Numbered from the stretch's first letter, positions 22,005 through 34,428 are shown. The stretch is 64,000 nucleotides of DNA from Entonaema liquescens (GCA_902805475.1 CADCSX010000012.1:868001-932000); one strand, 5' to 3'. Translations and numbers: made by a program. Notes: generated from the letters alone by a model not told the origin.

Positions 22005-22671
22005 ACCTTGTTGAGTGGTTGATGTTTATATAGGGGGGTTAGGTTAAAACTACTCGAAAAGAAGATTCTAGGATGCTGCTTCCAGAGTCCCAACACTCGC
22101 TGGAGCACCTGGAGATGTGACAAATATATCGATGGCATATTTTTACTATCTACACGCTCTGAAGTTTCGCGATTAATATTTCGTAAGAGCTTTAATGCCA
22201 GTGTCGGAAAGTCTCTATGGTGATTGTCTAGAAGTAAAATCCTTTAGAGTTGCGCTGGTATATTTTATACCGGCTTCCGAATAGCGATGAGGAAATCGTT
22301 GTTCACTTCTGTAGGTGATAATAATCCGCAAGCTATAACAGTTCTCCATCATGTCGCATTGTATCTGAATATCGCAATATCAATCCAGACATCATTTCAG
22401 ATAGAAAAGGGAAGACTAACAGAGCCAGAGCCACGTCCCCCTTTTCGGGTTGCGCCAGTTAGGTCCGCTCTCCCACCGGAAGCCGAGGACTAGAACGAAC
22501 CCCGGCTACCGGTCCGCAATGTCTTGGGACAACAGGGAGATCAAAAAATACGGAAGTAATCAACAAGCTGAGACTCGAACGGGAAACCGAATTTATGAAT
22601 AGTTGATCTAAAGGATATCGATTTCAGTCTTCATTAGTTAGTAACGAATCCTTCCGTATGCTGATCGTCAT
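22005..22671. other. Intergenic region between convergent genes
   Basis: No supported gene; only a 68-codon chance ORF at 22287-22493. Confidence 0.5.
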
Positions 22672-24114
22672 TTACACACGCCCCTTTCCATTCAAAGACT
22701 CCAACAACGCAACAGCACTCTTAGTCCGCTCATGGTCGTACCCAGCATAATGCCTCAGCTCTCCAATAGCCAGCTTCACATATTTCCTTGCGAGATCTGT
22801 ATCGCCCATACTAGAGTAGACTTCCGCTACAATGGTGTAAAAGTCACCAACCTGGGCCGCGAGGGACTCTTTCCGACACAGGTCCAGTATCTCGTCGACT
22901 CTCTTTCCAACTGCCGCGTGATTCCGCATCTCTGGGAGATCTAGCTCTGCCAGTAGTTTCTGTATCCGACCTCGGTGGTGGTCCGAAGCCGCAGACGCTT
23001 CGGGGGATGTGCACAGGGAACATGTGCAGTTGAACCCCCATTCCTTGATGAGAGATTGACGTTGCTCCGACAGGAGGTTCAAAGGAAGGTCTGTCTTTGG
23101 GTTAGCTCTTGCGTTCCAAGCTTTGCTTTGGGATTTCCTACAGCTAAATGTAAGCTCCTCGCCCGGCTCAATATCCCGGTACGCTACGACTTCCATTCCC
23201 AGCGTGGTGGATGAGAACCGACTATACATGCTTACAATAATGTTAACGATAGCTCTCTAGTTCCGGCGGTTATCTTAGACAAACCTACTTCGGTTTACAC
23301 GCATGGTTCAGCCTCTACGTAATTGGATCAGTCGGTAATTATCTGGTCAAAGTTGTAATTCCTCACTCACCGATACGTCGAGGTATAAACCCGAATGATC
23401 CGCATCATCCAGCAGGACACCAAACGCGTTCGTATTAACTATATCATCGATGATGTAGCCTCCTTTGGAATGCGCCAGCTTCATCATCTGCATTCCTTCC
23501 TTCGGGGGTAACTGAACAGCCGCTCGGTGGAGCAATTTCATCACGTCCTCAGTCTTCCACGGCCTCGGGTCCATTATCTTAATAATAACCGGATATCTGA
23601 GCATGACGACTTCATCCTTGAGAATCGTGCGGTTCGCAATAACTCCCATGCCCTTGTCCTTTAAATCCCTAACTTCGTACGGAGGTGGATCAGATACGAC
23701 GAGGGGACGGCCCCTCGCCCAGTTCTCCCATGTCGGATCCGGGTCCCTGAGAATACCGGCGCCGGCGGCAGCGTTCTCTGGCGTAGTCATGAGACTGATG
23801 CCTGCCTCGCCTCGGAGATTGATATACGTATACACACATAACTTAGAGCCCCCTGGTTTCTCAGGCTCCGCGCATGTCGGGGGGAATGTCCACGGCAGCC
23901 ACGAGCGTCTTTCAAATGCGGTCTCGTCATCAACGAGAAGCGGGCATGTGAGATCCGTCTGTCGGGGGCTCAACGGACCCGCAGGATCGGAATTGCATTC
24001 TCCAGGGGGACTGAAGTTGTAATTCTTAAGCCAGTCTGGTATTTCTCGCGACTGAGGCTCGGCGACAGTTCTCCTCAGCCAGAGGGCTAGAGCCAGCGTA
24101 TAATAATGCTTCAT
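22672..24114 (-). CDS. SET-domain protein with an N-terminal signal-like segment
   Basis: Exons 24114-23371, 23314-23289, 23230-23142 and 23090-22672 give 425 aa; introns are 51-58 bp. The 51-bp third intron is in frame and stop-free, so it is easy to miss, but removing it restores the conserved ELTFSY tyrosine; left in, that residue becomes Cys. The SET core is split in the usual way: VRDLKDKGMGVIANRTI, then RLNHACKPNMY (the catalytic NHxCxPN, partly on a 26-bp exon), then GEELTFSY and a post-SET-like CTCSLC. The C-terminus is helical, TPR-like. The N-terminus (MKHYYTLALALWLRRTVAEP) looks like a signal peptide, and Cys residues precede the SET domain. Related fungal SET proteins of this SMYD-like class exist with unknown substrates. 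An upstream start at 24186 is possible only with a non-hydrophobic leader. Confidence 0.8.
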
Positions 24115-24661
24115 AGCCACGGTTCGAGAAGTGATGTTTGCGATAGGGTTCGTAGGTATTGGGGATGCTCGGATCGAGCAGGACAAGCGAACAGCACATC
24201 ATTTTCACAAGTAAATATTCTTTGTAAGCAGCCATAACATATGATTTTAACACCTTGCTACTACATCAAGACGTCTCACAGCGTCTCTGAGTAAGGTACG
24301 AGAATGAGGATGGCCAAGGCGAAAGGTGAATTAGCCGGAATGGCAAAGTGTAGATCACTGAGCGCGCCATGGGCAGCGAGTTTAGATAGGGGATGATCGT
24401 CTATTTTCAACGGGTCAGATTATATAAGTCCTTGGCGACGCGACATTGGATTGTGATATCTTTCTAATTTGGGAACTTTATGAGTTGCGGGCGCAAAAGA
24501 ATCAGGAATCTGTTTCTCGTAATATCTCTATGTAGATCAATTAAGGGCAACTTTGTAGTTGGGAAACAGATTTCAGCACTTCCTTAACAGTTAAGTCAGT
24601 ATTCAAAAGGAAATAAAAAGATTTGTCTTAAGATCTAGAGAGATGTTGCAAAAAGTCAAAA
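24115..24661. other. Intergenic region
   Basis: No supported gene. Promoter side of the SET gene on the minus strand and the 3' flank of the tRNA. Confidence 0.5.
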
Positions 24662-24732
24662 TGCATCAGCCGCGAATCGAACGCGGGGCCCATCGATGGC
24701 AACGATGGATTTTACCACTAAACCACTGATGC
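24662..24732 (-). tRNA. tRNA-Gly (anticodon GCC)
   Basis: A 71-nt cloverleaf without intron. The acceptor arms GCATCAG/CTGATGC pair fully with discriminator A. The A-box-like TGGTTTAGTGG and B-box GGTTCGATTC are present, although the T stem reads CCGCG/CGCGG. The anticodon loop is TTGCCAT, giving GCC for glycine. Runs of T follow the 3' end on the minus strand, as expected for a polymerase III terminator. Confidence 0.95.
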
Positions 24733-25107
24733 TGTAGCGGAGATTCTTTGATCCGATTGTAATTGTAAGTTCGCAACTGACTTATATATCCATATACTTT
24801 TAGCTGTAATATGTTCGTAATTGGCAAGCGGTGAGGAAAGAATACTTCGCCAATTAACCCCACGTTGAAATTCTGCCGTTCGAAGTGGGGTGGTGAGAGT
24901 CTATGAGGACTAAGATCGCGACTTCAATATTCTTTATACCTAATATCTGTCATACTTGCCTCTGTTTAGCCCAGAAGTTTGTTTCTTTTAAATTCTAGAG
25001 GGGACAGTCCCATATATTTACAGCCCTGGGGTGAGAAATTCGGTGTTGTCTGCCGGTAAACGACTTCTACTTGACGACCAAGATCCTCGGGATCTAAAGC
25101 CGCCAAG
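24733..25107. other. Intergenic region upstream of the DRG1 gene
   Basis: No gene seen. Contains the tRNA 5' flank and the leader of the GTPase gene. Confidence 0.5.
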
Positions 25108-26581
25108 ATGGTGAACATAACGGACAAGATTAAGGAGTAAGTTTGTTGACATATCTTAGGTTACGGATTTGCTTATACTTATTCCGTATAGGATCGAGGA
25201 TGAGATGAGGAGGACGCAGAGTAAGGGCGCATCATCATATATGTCGCATAGTCTATATTCTGACTTGTCAACTGGTTTATAGAGAACAAGGCAACGGGTA
25301 GGGTCACCATATTACCCTCATATAAACTGTGTATTAACAATGATTACCAGAATATCATCTTGGACTTTTGAAAGGGTATAGTTTTGTACACTTAGGTTCC
25401 TTGAGGATAGTGATCTAACCGTGCGCTTCTTTAGAAAACTCGCACGTCTAAGAGCGCAACTTCTTGAGCCTGGTCCAGGTGCAGGTGGAGGAGGCGGCGC
25501 GGGCTTCGACGTCAGCAAGAGTGGCGATGCGCGAATAGCGCTTGTCGGGTTTCCGTCTGTCGGTAAATCGACGTTCTTATCCAAAGTAACTAAGACGAAG
25601 TCCGAAGTCGCTTCGTACGCCTTTACAACACTCACAGCTATCCCCGGTGTGCTCGAGTACGGTGGTGCTGAGATCCAACTACTTGATCTACCGGGAATTA
25701 TCGAGGGCGCTGCGGAAGGCAAGGGTAGAGGAAGACAGGTGATTTCGGCTGCCAAAACAAGCGATCTTATCCTTATGGTGCTCGACGCAACGAAGAGGGC
25801 GGAACAAAGGGCCTTGCTAGAAGCTGAGCTGGAAGCCGTCGGTATTCGATTAAATAGAGAACCACCGTAAGTTAAAAGGCTTCGAGAACCTTAGGCCAAA
25901 TTTTCTTATTTCTCTAGGAACAAAAGGGCGAACTTTAAACTAGGCCATCGTATACTTTCCCCTTGTTTCATTCGAAGAATACTAATTGGAGTTAGAAACA
26001 TATATCTGAAGGCCAAGAAAGCCGGCGGCATGAAAATCAACTTCCAATCACCCCCAAAGCATCTGGACGAAAAGATGGTATTTAACATCTTGCGCGACTA
26101 CAAGATGCTTAATTGCGAAGTCCTAGTCCGAGACGACGAGGCGACAGTCGACGACCTAATCGACGTCATCATGAAGGACCACCGTAAGTACATCAAATGT
26201 CTATACGTCTACAACAAGATAGACAGCGTGTCTCTCGACTTTCTCGACAAGTTAGCGCGTGAGCCGCAGACCGTTGTCATGAGTTGCGAGTTGGATTTGG
26301 GAATTCAAGATGTGGTAGATCGGTGTTGGAAAGAGTTGCAGTTGATCAGAATCTATACGAAACGAAAAGGTGTCGATCCCGACTTCAGCGAGGCACTTAT
26401 TGTGCGCAGCAATGCCACTATCGAAGACGTCTGCGACCGAATTCATCGAACCTTAAAGGATACATATAAGTATGCTTTAGTATGGGGCGCAAGTGCTAGG
26501 CACATCCCGCAGAGGGTTGGTCTAGGACATGTAGTCGCCGACGAGGATGTGGTATACATAGTCAGTGGCTATAAGGCGTAG
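25108..26581 (+). CDS. rbg1: Developmentally regulated GTP-binding protein 1 (DRG1/Rbg1)
   Basis: Six exons: 25108-25136, 25192-25220, 25283-25297, 25351-25375, 25435-25866 and 25996-26581, giving 371 aa, close to the family's ~367. Four tiny exons (15-29 bp) build the conserved N-terminus MVNITDKIKEIEDEMRRTQ and KNKATEYHLGLLK. The GTPase motifs are G1 GFPSVGKST, G3 DLPGI and G4 NKID. The last ~75 residues (from RIYTKRKG) form the TGS domain. DRG1 works with a DFRP partner (Tma46/DFRP1) on translating ribosomes to relieve stalls. The splice joins were chosen to match the highly conserved family sequence and all are GT-AG. The last intron, 129 bp, is twice the usual size. Confidence 0.93.
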
Positions 26582-26870
26582 CATAACGATATTATTAATC
26601 ATGACACGCAATTATATGTAATATGAAGCATAAGAGAAATAAGGCAGTGTATTATTCGTGAATCATTGATGATGATGTCTGCCCATCAAAGCATACGTAT
26701 CGTCATACACTCCCGCCCTATAAAATTGTCCTGGATTACCCTGTAATTCCTTTCCACCAACGCCATGGTGAAGTCTCTGTATCATCCATCCTAAAGCAAA
26801 GCCATTTATTACAAGAGGGATCCGTAACGCCGTCGTCCAGTAAACCGAGAACCAGTTAGCTAGCCGGTCG

Positions 26871-27416
26871 CTAGATTCCGGATTGGGGTCCAGCTGTGGG
26901 CACGGCAGTCTTGGAGCTGCCGAAGATATCCTTGCCGTCGAACTTCTTAGCGGACGTTTGGGCGAAGAGAGACTTGGGCTTGGCCCTAAGTAAAAGGAGT
27001 AGTTAATATACGAGATATCTCTAAATAGATATGGTATGGTAGAAGTGTTAAACTTACTTTCCAACGGCTCGTCCCTTGAGGGCGCTAAGCTTGGCGGTAC
27101 AAGGGCTCATGATGTTGTCGGAGGGAGAGACGTATTGCTGCTGTCTACCATTGGTAACATCGGAGTTAGCAAGACGGTAGTACTGAGGGTTCTTAGCACG
27201 AGGGATAGCCGTGTCGACGCTGGTGACAGTGACGGTTACGGAGGTGGTTTTGTTGGTGGCATTGGCTCCGTACTTCTCTTCCTCCATCTTGTTATGCAGG
27301 ACCTGGCGATGGTATTCCAAGGTCTGGGCGCTATTAGGCTTGCCGTTATCCATGGTGGCCGCGTCCTGGGTCTGGACCGTGGCGTTGACGTCCTTAGTAG
27401 CTAGAGGAGCACCCAT
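26871..27416 (-). CDS. spo12: Spo12-like cell-cycle protein
   Basis: Two exons (27416-27058 and 26985-26871), 157 aa. The first exon ends with the Spo12 signature SPSDNIMSPCTAKLSALKGR, and the second continues KPKSLFAQTSAKKF, conserved in fungal relatives. Spo12 is a small, disordered phosphoprotein that promotes mitotic exit and meiotic division through the Cdc14/FEAR pathway in budding yeast; in other fungi its role is less clear. The first 70 residues are Asn/Thr/Val-rich. The intron (27057-26986) has GTAAGT and TTAG ends. A 10-bp tandem repeat lies in the 5' leader. Confidence 0.85.
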
Positions 27417-27530
27417 TGTGTTGAGATCAAAATTGGTATTGAAATCCCGGAGACGTTTTTGACTTGTAGAGTTACGAAGCGCGAGGACGTAGACTGAAAG
27501 ATATTTGTTGAAGCTAATCAACGAAGCTGT

Positions 27531-27566
27531 AGCAACAGGTAGTAACAGGTAGCAACAGGTAGCAAG
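27531..27566. repeat. 10-bp tandem repeat (AGCAACAGGT)
   Basis: About 3.6 copies of AGCAACAGGT, the second copy with one change (AGTAACAGGT). It sits ~115 bp upstream of the spo12 start codon, probably within its 5' leader or promoter. Confidence 0.7.
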
Positions 27567-29275
27567 ATTGAATAGTGCGTGTCGTACTTGTAACCGTAGT
27601 TATTGGATGTACCAGTTGAAAATTGTTTGAGGATAGGTAATCTCTGGGGATGTAAAAAGCTTTTCTGTACGCAACGAAGTCTTTTATGAAAGAGAGTGAG
27701 TGTACTTGTGAAATATGAATAATTGAGGTGGGGTTGAATGGATTTTGTAGTCTACGAAAAGTTCTATTGTGGACCTTCCCGAAAGAAAATAAAGACTGTT
27801 GACCTAGCAACAGCAGGGGTCCCTAGTCACTACAGGGCTGATTCCCGAGGTCCCGTTAGTGGTTGCAGCTCTGTAACTACGGTACAAACTACGCTGTAGA
27901 AACATTCCCCACAGTCACCAAAAAAAAAAACTACGTCAAACATCGTCTCATCAACAACTCCCCATGCCAAATTATCTGCCCTTCGTCATCCTAGCAACGA
28001 AACATTCCCATTACGGACGCTCCGAGTAACCTGCTAAAGCCTTGGTTATGTAGTATGACTTTCATGACTCATTCAGTTACAGCTAATTTCCTACACAACT
28101 ATCAACAAATATCTTTCGATTTAATGGTAGCCTACATAGGAAATATTTACGACAACAAATTGGCCAGGCTCCAACAAAATACATGACCCAGGCAATAGCT
28201 ATTTCAATTAACAACCTCAAAGACGCGACTCGTAACATGGGAAGCTCAAATTAACACGAGCGCCCAACTCCAATATTTACAAGCCACAATCAACAGACCT
28301 ATCACTCACAAATCACTTTTTCCCAACTAAGTGACCCTATATTATGTTACTATTCAAACTGGAAACTTAAGGTGTTTATGCCAGCAATTATAACGGAAGC
28401 GAATTCAGCAATATTCTAACTCTGCACTACGTATTATCACCATGGAGTTATATTTATATAAGCTGTCACAACTCCCGTGCATGGGCCGCTGAGCACAAAG
28501 CAGTTAATTGCGACTCCGGATAAGGAAAAGAACAATACGTCCGATATGCCCACCCATTGCCGTATGGAGAGCGTAGATGCGGAGTTCCTCTTCGCTTCCA
28601 ACTGGGCATTTCGCCCAGAAGAGCTTCTGGAGCTTTTCAACGAATTCCCTGCTCTTGTCAAGGTACGTCCTTACCTCAGGTCATGCTCGCAATCCTATAT
28701 TCAACCTAGTTTATTAACTTTGTTCTAGGACTCCAGGTCTCTTATGACCTGAAGACTACCTGGACTAGGGTGAAATGCCCAATCGCTGCGTTGCCAGTCA
28801 GTATTGAACAGCAAGTTCTGATGAATATCGGCTAGAATCAGTGACTTTTGCGCATAAACAATGTTAGAAGTGGGGTTATTAGTAAACCCGGAACAAGCTT
28901 CATGTTGGCATATATCAAAAGAGCTATAGATTTATCGAGTCAAAGTGATAACAACCAAAGCAATGTGCGGGAAAAGCCCCACACCCGATGAGAGATCCCG
29001 CCTCTATAGCACCCAAATGCTAACTGTATTCGCTTATATAAAAGCTACCAAGATGGAGAAGACATATATAGATAAGCAATTGTTACCCTTGTCAAGTTAG
29101 TCAAGCCAAGCCAAGTCAAGCCAAGTCAAGTCAAATAATGTTTAAGGACCCTCCTTGAGAACAATTGGCAACTATATGGTAAAATAAACTCACTTGTATA
29201 AATTATGTCTCAACATATACTATACAATACTCCTAAACTGTCGGGTTAGCCCCTAACGACTTCTTCAACAGCCTC
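27567..29275. other. Intergenic region, spo12 promoter side to the hAT element
   Basis: No firmly supported gene. A plus-strand frame at 28546-28665 with a possible following intron would give only ~46 residues and is left out. The sequence AT-rich toward 29 kb includes a TCAAG/CCAAG repeat tract and perhaps the unplaced left end of the hAT element. Confidence 0.45.
29101..29132. repeat. TCAAG/CCAAG tandem tract
   Basis: About six and a half 5-bp units alternate between TCAAG and CCAAG. It lies ~145 bp past the transposase stop codon and could be a subterminal repeat of the hAT element. Confidence 0.6.
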
Positions 29276-31922
29276 TTATCTTTGCACCACTGCTTCTTCG
29301 TCTATGAGCCAGTGTCTCAGACACTGAGTCGCCTCCAAAACATTGCCTTTCGTCCGTCGAAGAAATGCTCCTTCCGATCGTCTCAATATGCGCTTACACT
29401 CGATAGACGTAGCCGGCACCGAGAGCATGTCCAGAGCAAATCGATGCAGACGCGGAAACTCGTGCTGGCGATCCTTCCACCAGAGGAGAATATCTTGGCC
29501 GCGCTTGAACCCGCTCTTTTCCATGTTCAGGTAGCGCTCCAACTCGTCTTCATCCTCGGGGTCCGAGTCAAAGCTATCGTAGTGCGACAGCCAAGCAGGC
29601 CTTTTCGAACTGTGGGCTTGCGGAGACGGCGCCGCGGCTTCAGTGCTCGCATTGGTAGAGGGCGTGGGGTCGGCGTAGTGGCTTTTCCAGTACGCTGTTA
29701 CTTTTGCTCTGACTTCCTTGGCTAACTGGGGGTCATGGGCTCGAATTCCCTTGATGCGTTTCTTGGGGTCTAGGACTACAGCAGCCCAGTAAGCTGGTAT
29801 GTTATCGAACACCTTCCAGGACTCTTGGAGGGCGTCTTCTGCGCGTCTTAGGCTGTCGCGAAGGTCTCCTTTTTCCCAGTCTCCTACATTATTTCTTCTA
29901 TCTTGAAATGCCTTCCTCATCTCTTGTAGAGTTTCGGGATTGACTACTGTTGCTTCGCGTGTTTCTTCGTGTAGCTTCTTTCGTTTCAAGCCGCTTTGAG
30001 TCGCTATATAGAGAGATCGTTGGGAATTGCTTTGCACAAGGACATTCTGTCAAACTTCGATTAGCTGGTATCATAAGACTGGGTTTATGGATGGGCACAA
30101 ACGTTTAGATTAAAAGCATATTCCGAAGGGTCGAATACTATGTGATATTGGAGAAGGTGATCTTTAAGTTCCTGTAGAAGAGGCATCACCGTTGACAGAT
30201 CAACATCACGTGCTACGTAGGGAAACGTATGCTCATCAAACCCTTTGAGAATAGCTTCGACCTCTCCTAAGCATGCCCAATCGAATTTCCGAAGCTCATC
30301 GGTAAAGTCCCTTCGACGCCTCATTTCTTTCCTACATGGCTGATGGGCTTCGGTGTAACGGTTAATAGCATCCTTGAGCGTGATGGTACTCTGAACTCCT
30401 TTGAGTACACTTTTCCAGCTTGTGCCGCCTCCAACTTTTGCCAATTTCGAGTCACGCAGTTCCGACATCTCTTCGTCAATATCCCATATGCCTCTTGACG
30501 ACGATAAATCAAGCCATTGGTCTCCTTCCGTGTCAGGGCCATCATCATCTTCGCTCTCATCCTCGTCCAGGAATTCATCTAATTTCCACTCTTCTTTCTG
30601 GTCAGTTGGATTATTTGCCCCATCTGTTTCTGCTGCCTTCTCGCGGAATTCAGCCCGCCGTTGTGGAGTTTCCCTAATGAAAGTGTTGATCCTATAACTC
30701 CTTGCGACGGATTCGATGGCAATCAGCCGACGATCTTCACTGCCCGTGATCTTGTAAATAAAGTTTGTTGCGACGGTATTAATAATATCATCACAACTTC
30801 GCACGTGAACTTTGTCAACAAGCTTCATTGCATCCTCCTTCGTAAGGTCTAAGTTGTAGTGTTGGAATAACAAGCACAATACTTGGTCATTTCCTATTAC
30901 ATACCATTAGCCAATAGACAGATAAAGCTTCTTGAATGCCTTCACTTACTAGGATGGTAATTGGTCGTAAAAAATCCCAGCTTGTCATAGATCCCGTACT
31001 CCTCAATCACGCCTATGAGACCGTGAGCTATGTTGTCGGGGCTGTAAGCTCCCTCGATCTTCCTAACTCCGATAACTTTCACCCTCAGCCTCCAGTTCTT
31101 ATCAACAAAGTGCGCTACGACGACGAGAACACTACTGCTCCCAGAAGGAGACAGCCACGTATCGAAAGAGAGATGAATCTTCGACTGAGCATCCTCTCGA
31201 AACTGCCGTTTAAGCATGGTGTGGCCGGCACGAAAAGCCTCAAATAGCCAAGAATGAACATCAGAATCCGATTCGGGAAGTAACACCTCGGCCCAGTCCC
31301 CTGCAAAGTAGGTAGCGACATTCTTGAAAACATCTTGTGTAAGAGTCTCGAGAGGGATGCTACATTCAATAACCAGTCTGAGCAACATAAACTTGTATCT
31401 CTCAGCTGATTCTTGTGATACAGGGTATGATACGTGGTATCGATCATCCTGGAGAGCAGTGTGGGTAAAAAGGCCAGTCTGAGGATTCGAGGTAGTCAAG
31501 TTATCTCCACGCCTTCCCACGGTTAATCCGTGCCCATTCTTTCCAGTGCTTTCCAGATGAGCCTTTGGGCCATTTGTAGAAGCACCGTTGAAGATCTTGA
31601 TTCGGCCCAGGTTATCGCAGTGGTGGCATACCCATATCTTAACACCCTTCTTCTCTCGAATCATTCCACCATTTACTTCTGTTTCGATGGGAATTAGGTA
31701 GTCTCCGTGCTCGAGGATACTAGAGTTAGTAGTTGTTTGAAGCCATACGTTGGCAATATATTGTTTATCATATATTGTGATTCTTGGAAGCTTATTCCAA
31801 GAGGTATCCTCTACGATATCCTCTGTTTTCTGCTTGATCTGCTCTCGAATTGTGATTCGCTGGGGTTGGTTCCTGGCCTCCATAGGTTGAGGACCTCCTA
31901 GTTCGCAACTGTTGGCAAGCAT
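29276..31922 (-). CDS. hAT-family transposase, open frame of 844 aa
   Basis: Exons 31922-30950, 30893-30103 and 30046-29276 join in frame with no internal stop; the introns are 56 bp each. The order is a BED-like zinc-binding N-terminus (WVCHHCDNLGRIKIFNG...HLE), an RNase H-like core (KIHLSFDTWLSPSG...HFVDKNWRLRVKVIG; DKLGFF) and the C-terminal hAT dimerisation domain (DILLWWKDRQHEFPRLHRFALDMLSVPATS...RILR). The expected third-exon start NNVLVQSNSQ follows from a GTTTGT donor. The conserved position after GFFTT reads NYHP rather than DNA-N, so one catalytic-core acidic residue may be lost or the alignment offset. No decay by stops or obvious C-to-T mutation is seen, so it could be recent. Confidence 0.85.
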
Positions 31923-32186
31923 TGTAACTCAAGTCTACGCTGCCTAGACGGCTTTCCTGAAGATTATTGATGTAGAATGATTTCGACAACTCTTCCTTAT
32001 AGAGGATTTCAGGGGCGGGAGTGATATACATAATAGGGACGGTAGTCCACTTTACTATCAATTTCTTCGCCATTCTATACCTACTTACAACCAGCAGCGC
32101 CTTCTAAAAGGTCTAATTTCTCCTGACAGGGTCTACGCATGGAGAGAGTCAAGCAGCGATGTACGCACAGTACGGGCTGACCCCTG
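29276..32186 (-). mobile_element. hAT transposon (right end at 32186 proposed; left end not found)
   Basis: The transposase gene defines the element. Upstream of its start, TGACCCCTG at 32178-32186 is a good CAGGG-type terminal repeat in the right orientation and is identical to the end of the small element at 8371-8589. The following TATTCAAG (32187-32194) would be the target duplication, but I found no copy of it next to a matching end on the left, so only the right boundary is proposed and the coordinate given on the left is just the stop codon. Confidence 0.5.
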
Positions 32187-32913
32187 TATTCAAGCTCACC
32201 GAAGGGGGCACTCGGACCGCTTGACCAGCATAAAGTTTTGCTTTATGTCCTCAAGCGCGAATTCGTTACTGCGCAGGTTCCACTTACACCAACAGTCAAG
32301 ACATCAAAAGGACTCAAAACATACCGCCTTAAAGATAGTAAGTATTTCAGGGGACATCTTGCCCGCTTTAAAGTGGAAAACTAATCAAATTTCGGTGAAA
32401 GGATTTCTTGATTGAAGGAATCAGAGTAAATAGCAAAATTATTGCCATCATCCAGCTCCCCCACTTAATGTATAAGCCGAAGTCAGCCATAGCCATAATT
32501 ATGACCTATCACCTCTCAAGTCAAAGCAATCGATCATTAGTACTGGCAATAAAAGATGGAAATTTTTGAGGTGGGGATTTGTTTTGATTGAAGCGGGTCA
32601 AGACACCGAGCATATGGGCAACTAATAGAGAGCCTACATGGTATAAAAGCTCTCACGAGAATGATAAACACTGGAGGCACATGCGGAATACGTAGTATGA
32701 TAAGTTACCCATAGAACAACTATACTATACATGGCTATGGCTTTCTTCAAGAGCAAATTTCCGTGACATATTGTAGATACTATCATACCCCGGGAAAGAT
32801 CGGCATCGACAATACGCAGTGCTGTTGATATCACAGCCGACAGGAAAACTCTAGAGGGTTGAGTACCCAGGTACGACGAATTACAACCCATTAATAAGTT
32901 GCATCTGTGTTTA
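32187..32913. other. Intergenic region
   Basis: No supported gene between the proposed transposon end and the acyl-CoA dehydrogenase stop codon. Confidence 0.5.
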
Positions 32914-34428
32914 TCATAGCCTCGGCTTGATATTAGATCCAGGTTGGAACCGCTTCAGGTTGTTCTGCTTCAGTAACTCTTCTGTCTTCTCCTTCTGCCA
33001 GAGTATCTTCTGGGAGACTTCCTTGCCCCGTTTGTTCTCGTTGCGGCCCATTTGCTGCAGGTGAACCTCATCTGGCCCATCAGCTAGCCGTAGGGTTCGA
33101 ATAAGCGCCCAGCTATTCGCGAGAGGCGTATCTTGGCTGACGCCTGCTCCACCAAATGCCTGAACTGCGCGATCGATGACTGTCAAGGCCGTCTGTGGAA
33201 CGAGGACCTTTGCCTGGGCGATTTCCTTTAGGGTTGCCTTCGGACCTAGGTCATCCATCTTTACGGCGGCGTTGAGAACGATCAATCGTGCCGCGTCAAT
33301 TTCTATCCGCGACTTGGCAACCCACTCAAGAATAACTCCGTGCTCCCTCAACTGCTTTCCGAACGGGGTCTTCTTAGGGTCATTTATTCTCATCAACATC
33401 CACTCAAGTGCGTGCTCAGCTGCACCGATACTGCGCATTGCGTGGTGAATGCGACCTGGCCCCAACCGACCCTGGATGATCTCGAAACCACGGCCCTCAC
33501 CGAGGACTAGGTTACTTACCGGGACCCGCACATTGTGGAAAGTAATGTGACCGTGCCCGTGAGGCGCATCATCATATCCGTAGACATTGAGCATACGGTG
33601 GATGGTTATGCCCTTTGTGTTGGCGGGGACGAGTATAACCGACTGTTGCTTGTAGGGGTCCTTATTGTTGGGATCTGACTTGCCCATAACGATGTAGATC
33701 TTACACCGAGGATCGCCGGCGCCACTTGACCACCATTTCTATGAATTGATTAGTATAACTTCGAGCATAAAGATAAAGGGTGGTCATACAGAGCCATTTA
33801 AGACGTATTCATTCCCCTCTTTCTTTATACTAAGCTGGATATTTGTCGCATCTGAAGAGGCGACGTCCGGCTCGGTCATGAGAAAAGCGGATCTGATTTC
33901 GCCTTCCAGCAATGGCTTTAGCCACTGAGCTTTCTGAGCATCGTTGCCGTACTTAGCCAAGACCTCCATATTTCCTGTGTCTGGTGCTGCGCAGTTAGTA
34001 GCCTCGGAGGCTACCTTTGACCTGCCTAGCCATTCAGCCATCAGGCCATACTCCAAGTTTGTATAACCCGGTGATTCTTTGTAATGGCCCTTGGGTAAAA
34101 ACATGTTCCACAGCCCCAGCTTTTTCGCTTTTGCCTTCAGCTCTTCGATAATAGCAGGATGACTTTCCCATCGTGCAGAACCTTCGCCGATTTGGGCGTC
34201 TACAACTGGGTCTGCTCTAATTGATTTAAATATCAGTAGTGCTTTGGGTGAGCGAGCTTTCACTACTCACGGTATGCATTCTTCCTCGACAAACTTGGCA
34301 ACAATATCCAATGTCTTCTTCGCTTTTTCGCTAACGCGATGTTTTACCTAAGAGCTATGTAAGCTCGGACATTTCATTGAGTATATGTGGTTAACTTCTC
34401 TTACAATATCTGGGATTCTAGCAGACAT
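32914..34428 (-). CDS. Acyl-CoA dehydrogenase, ACAD10/11-like
   Basis: Exons 34428-34405, 34347-34271, 34216-33790 and 33738-32914, giving 450 aa; all introns GT-AG and all phases agree. The protein shows the flavin acyl-CoA dehydrogenase layout: helical N-terminus, FLMTEPDVASSDATNIQ in the middle beta domain, KWWSSGAGDPRC, and the C-terminal domain with QAFGGAGVSQDTPLANSWALIRTLRLADGPDEVH, characteristic of the ACAD10/11 branch that handles longer or unusual acyl chains. There is no obvious mitochondrial presequence. The C-terminus PRL is a weak match to a peroxisomal PTS1 signal. It would catalyse alpha-beta desaturation of acyl-CoA using FAD; the substrate cannot be read from sequence. Confidence 0.92.

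Noticed and set aside
25867..25995. 129-bp DRG1 intron as a stwintron
   Set aside because: It is twice the usual length but splices in phase as a single GT-AG intron, and no second nested donor fits.
27814..27821. CAGGGGTC as the left end of the hAT element
   Set aside because: Its flank AGCAACAG does not match the right-flank TATTCAAG, and it would place the end inside the spo12 upstream region.
28546..28665. Plus-strand short frame with a possible following intron (GTACGT...TCTAG)
   Set aside because: It would give only about 46 residues with no recognisable feature; insufficient support.
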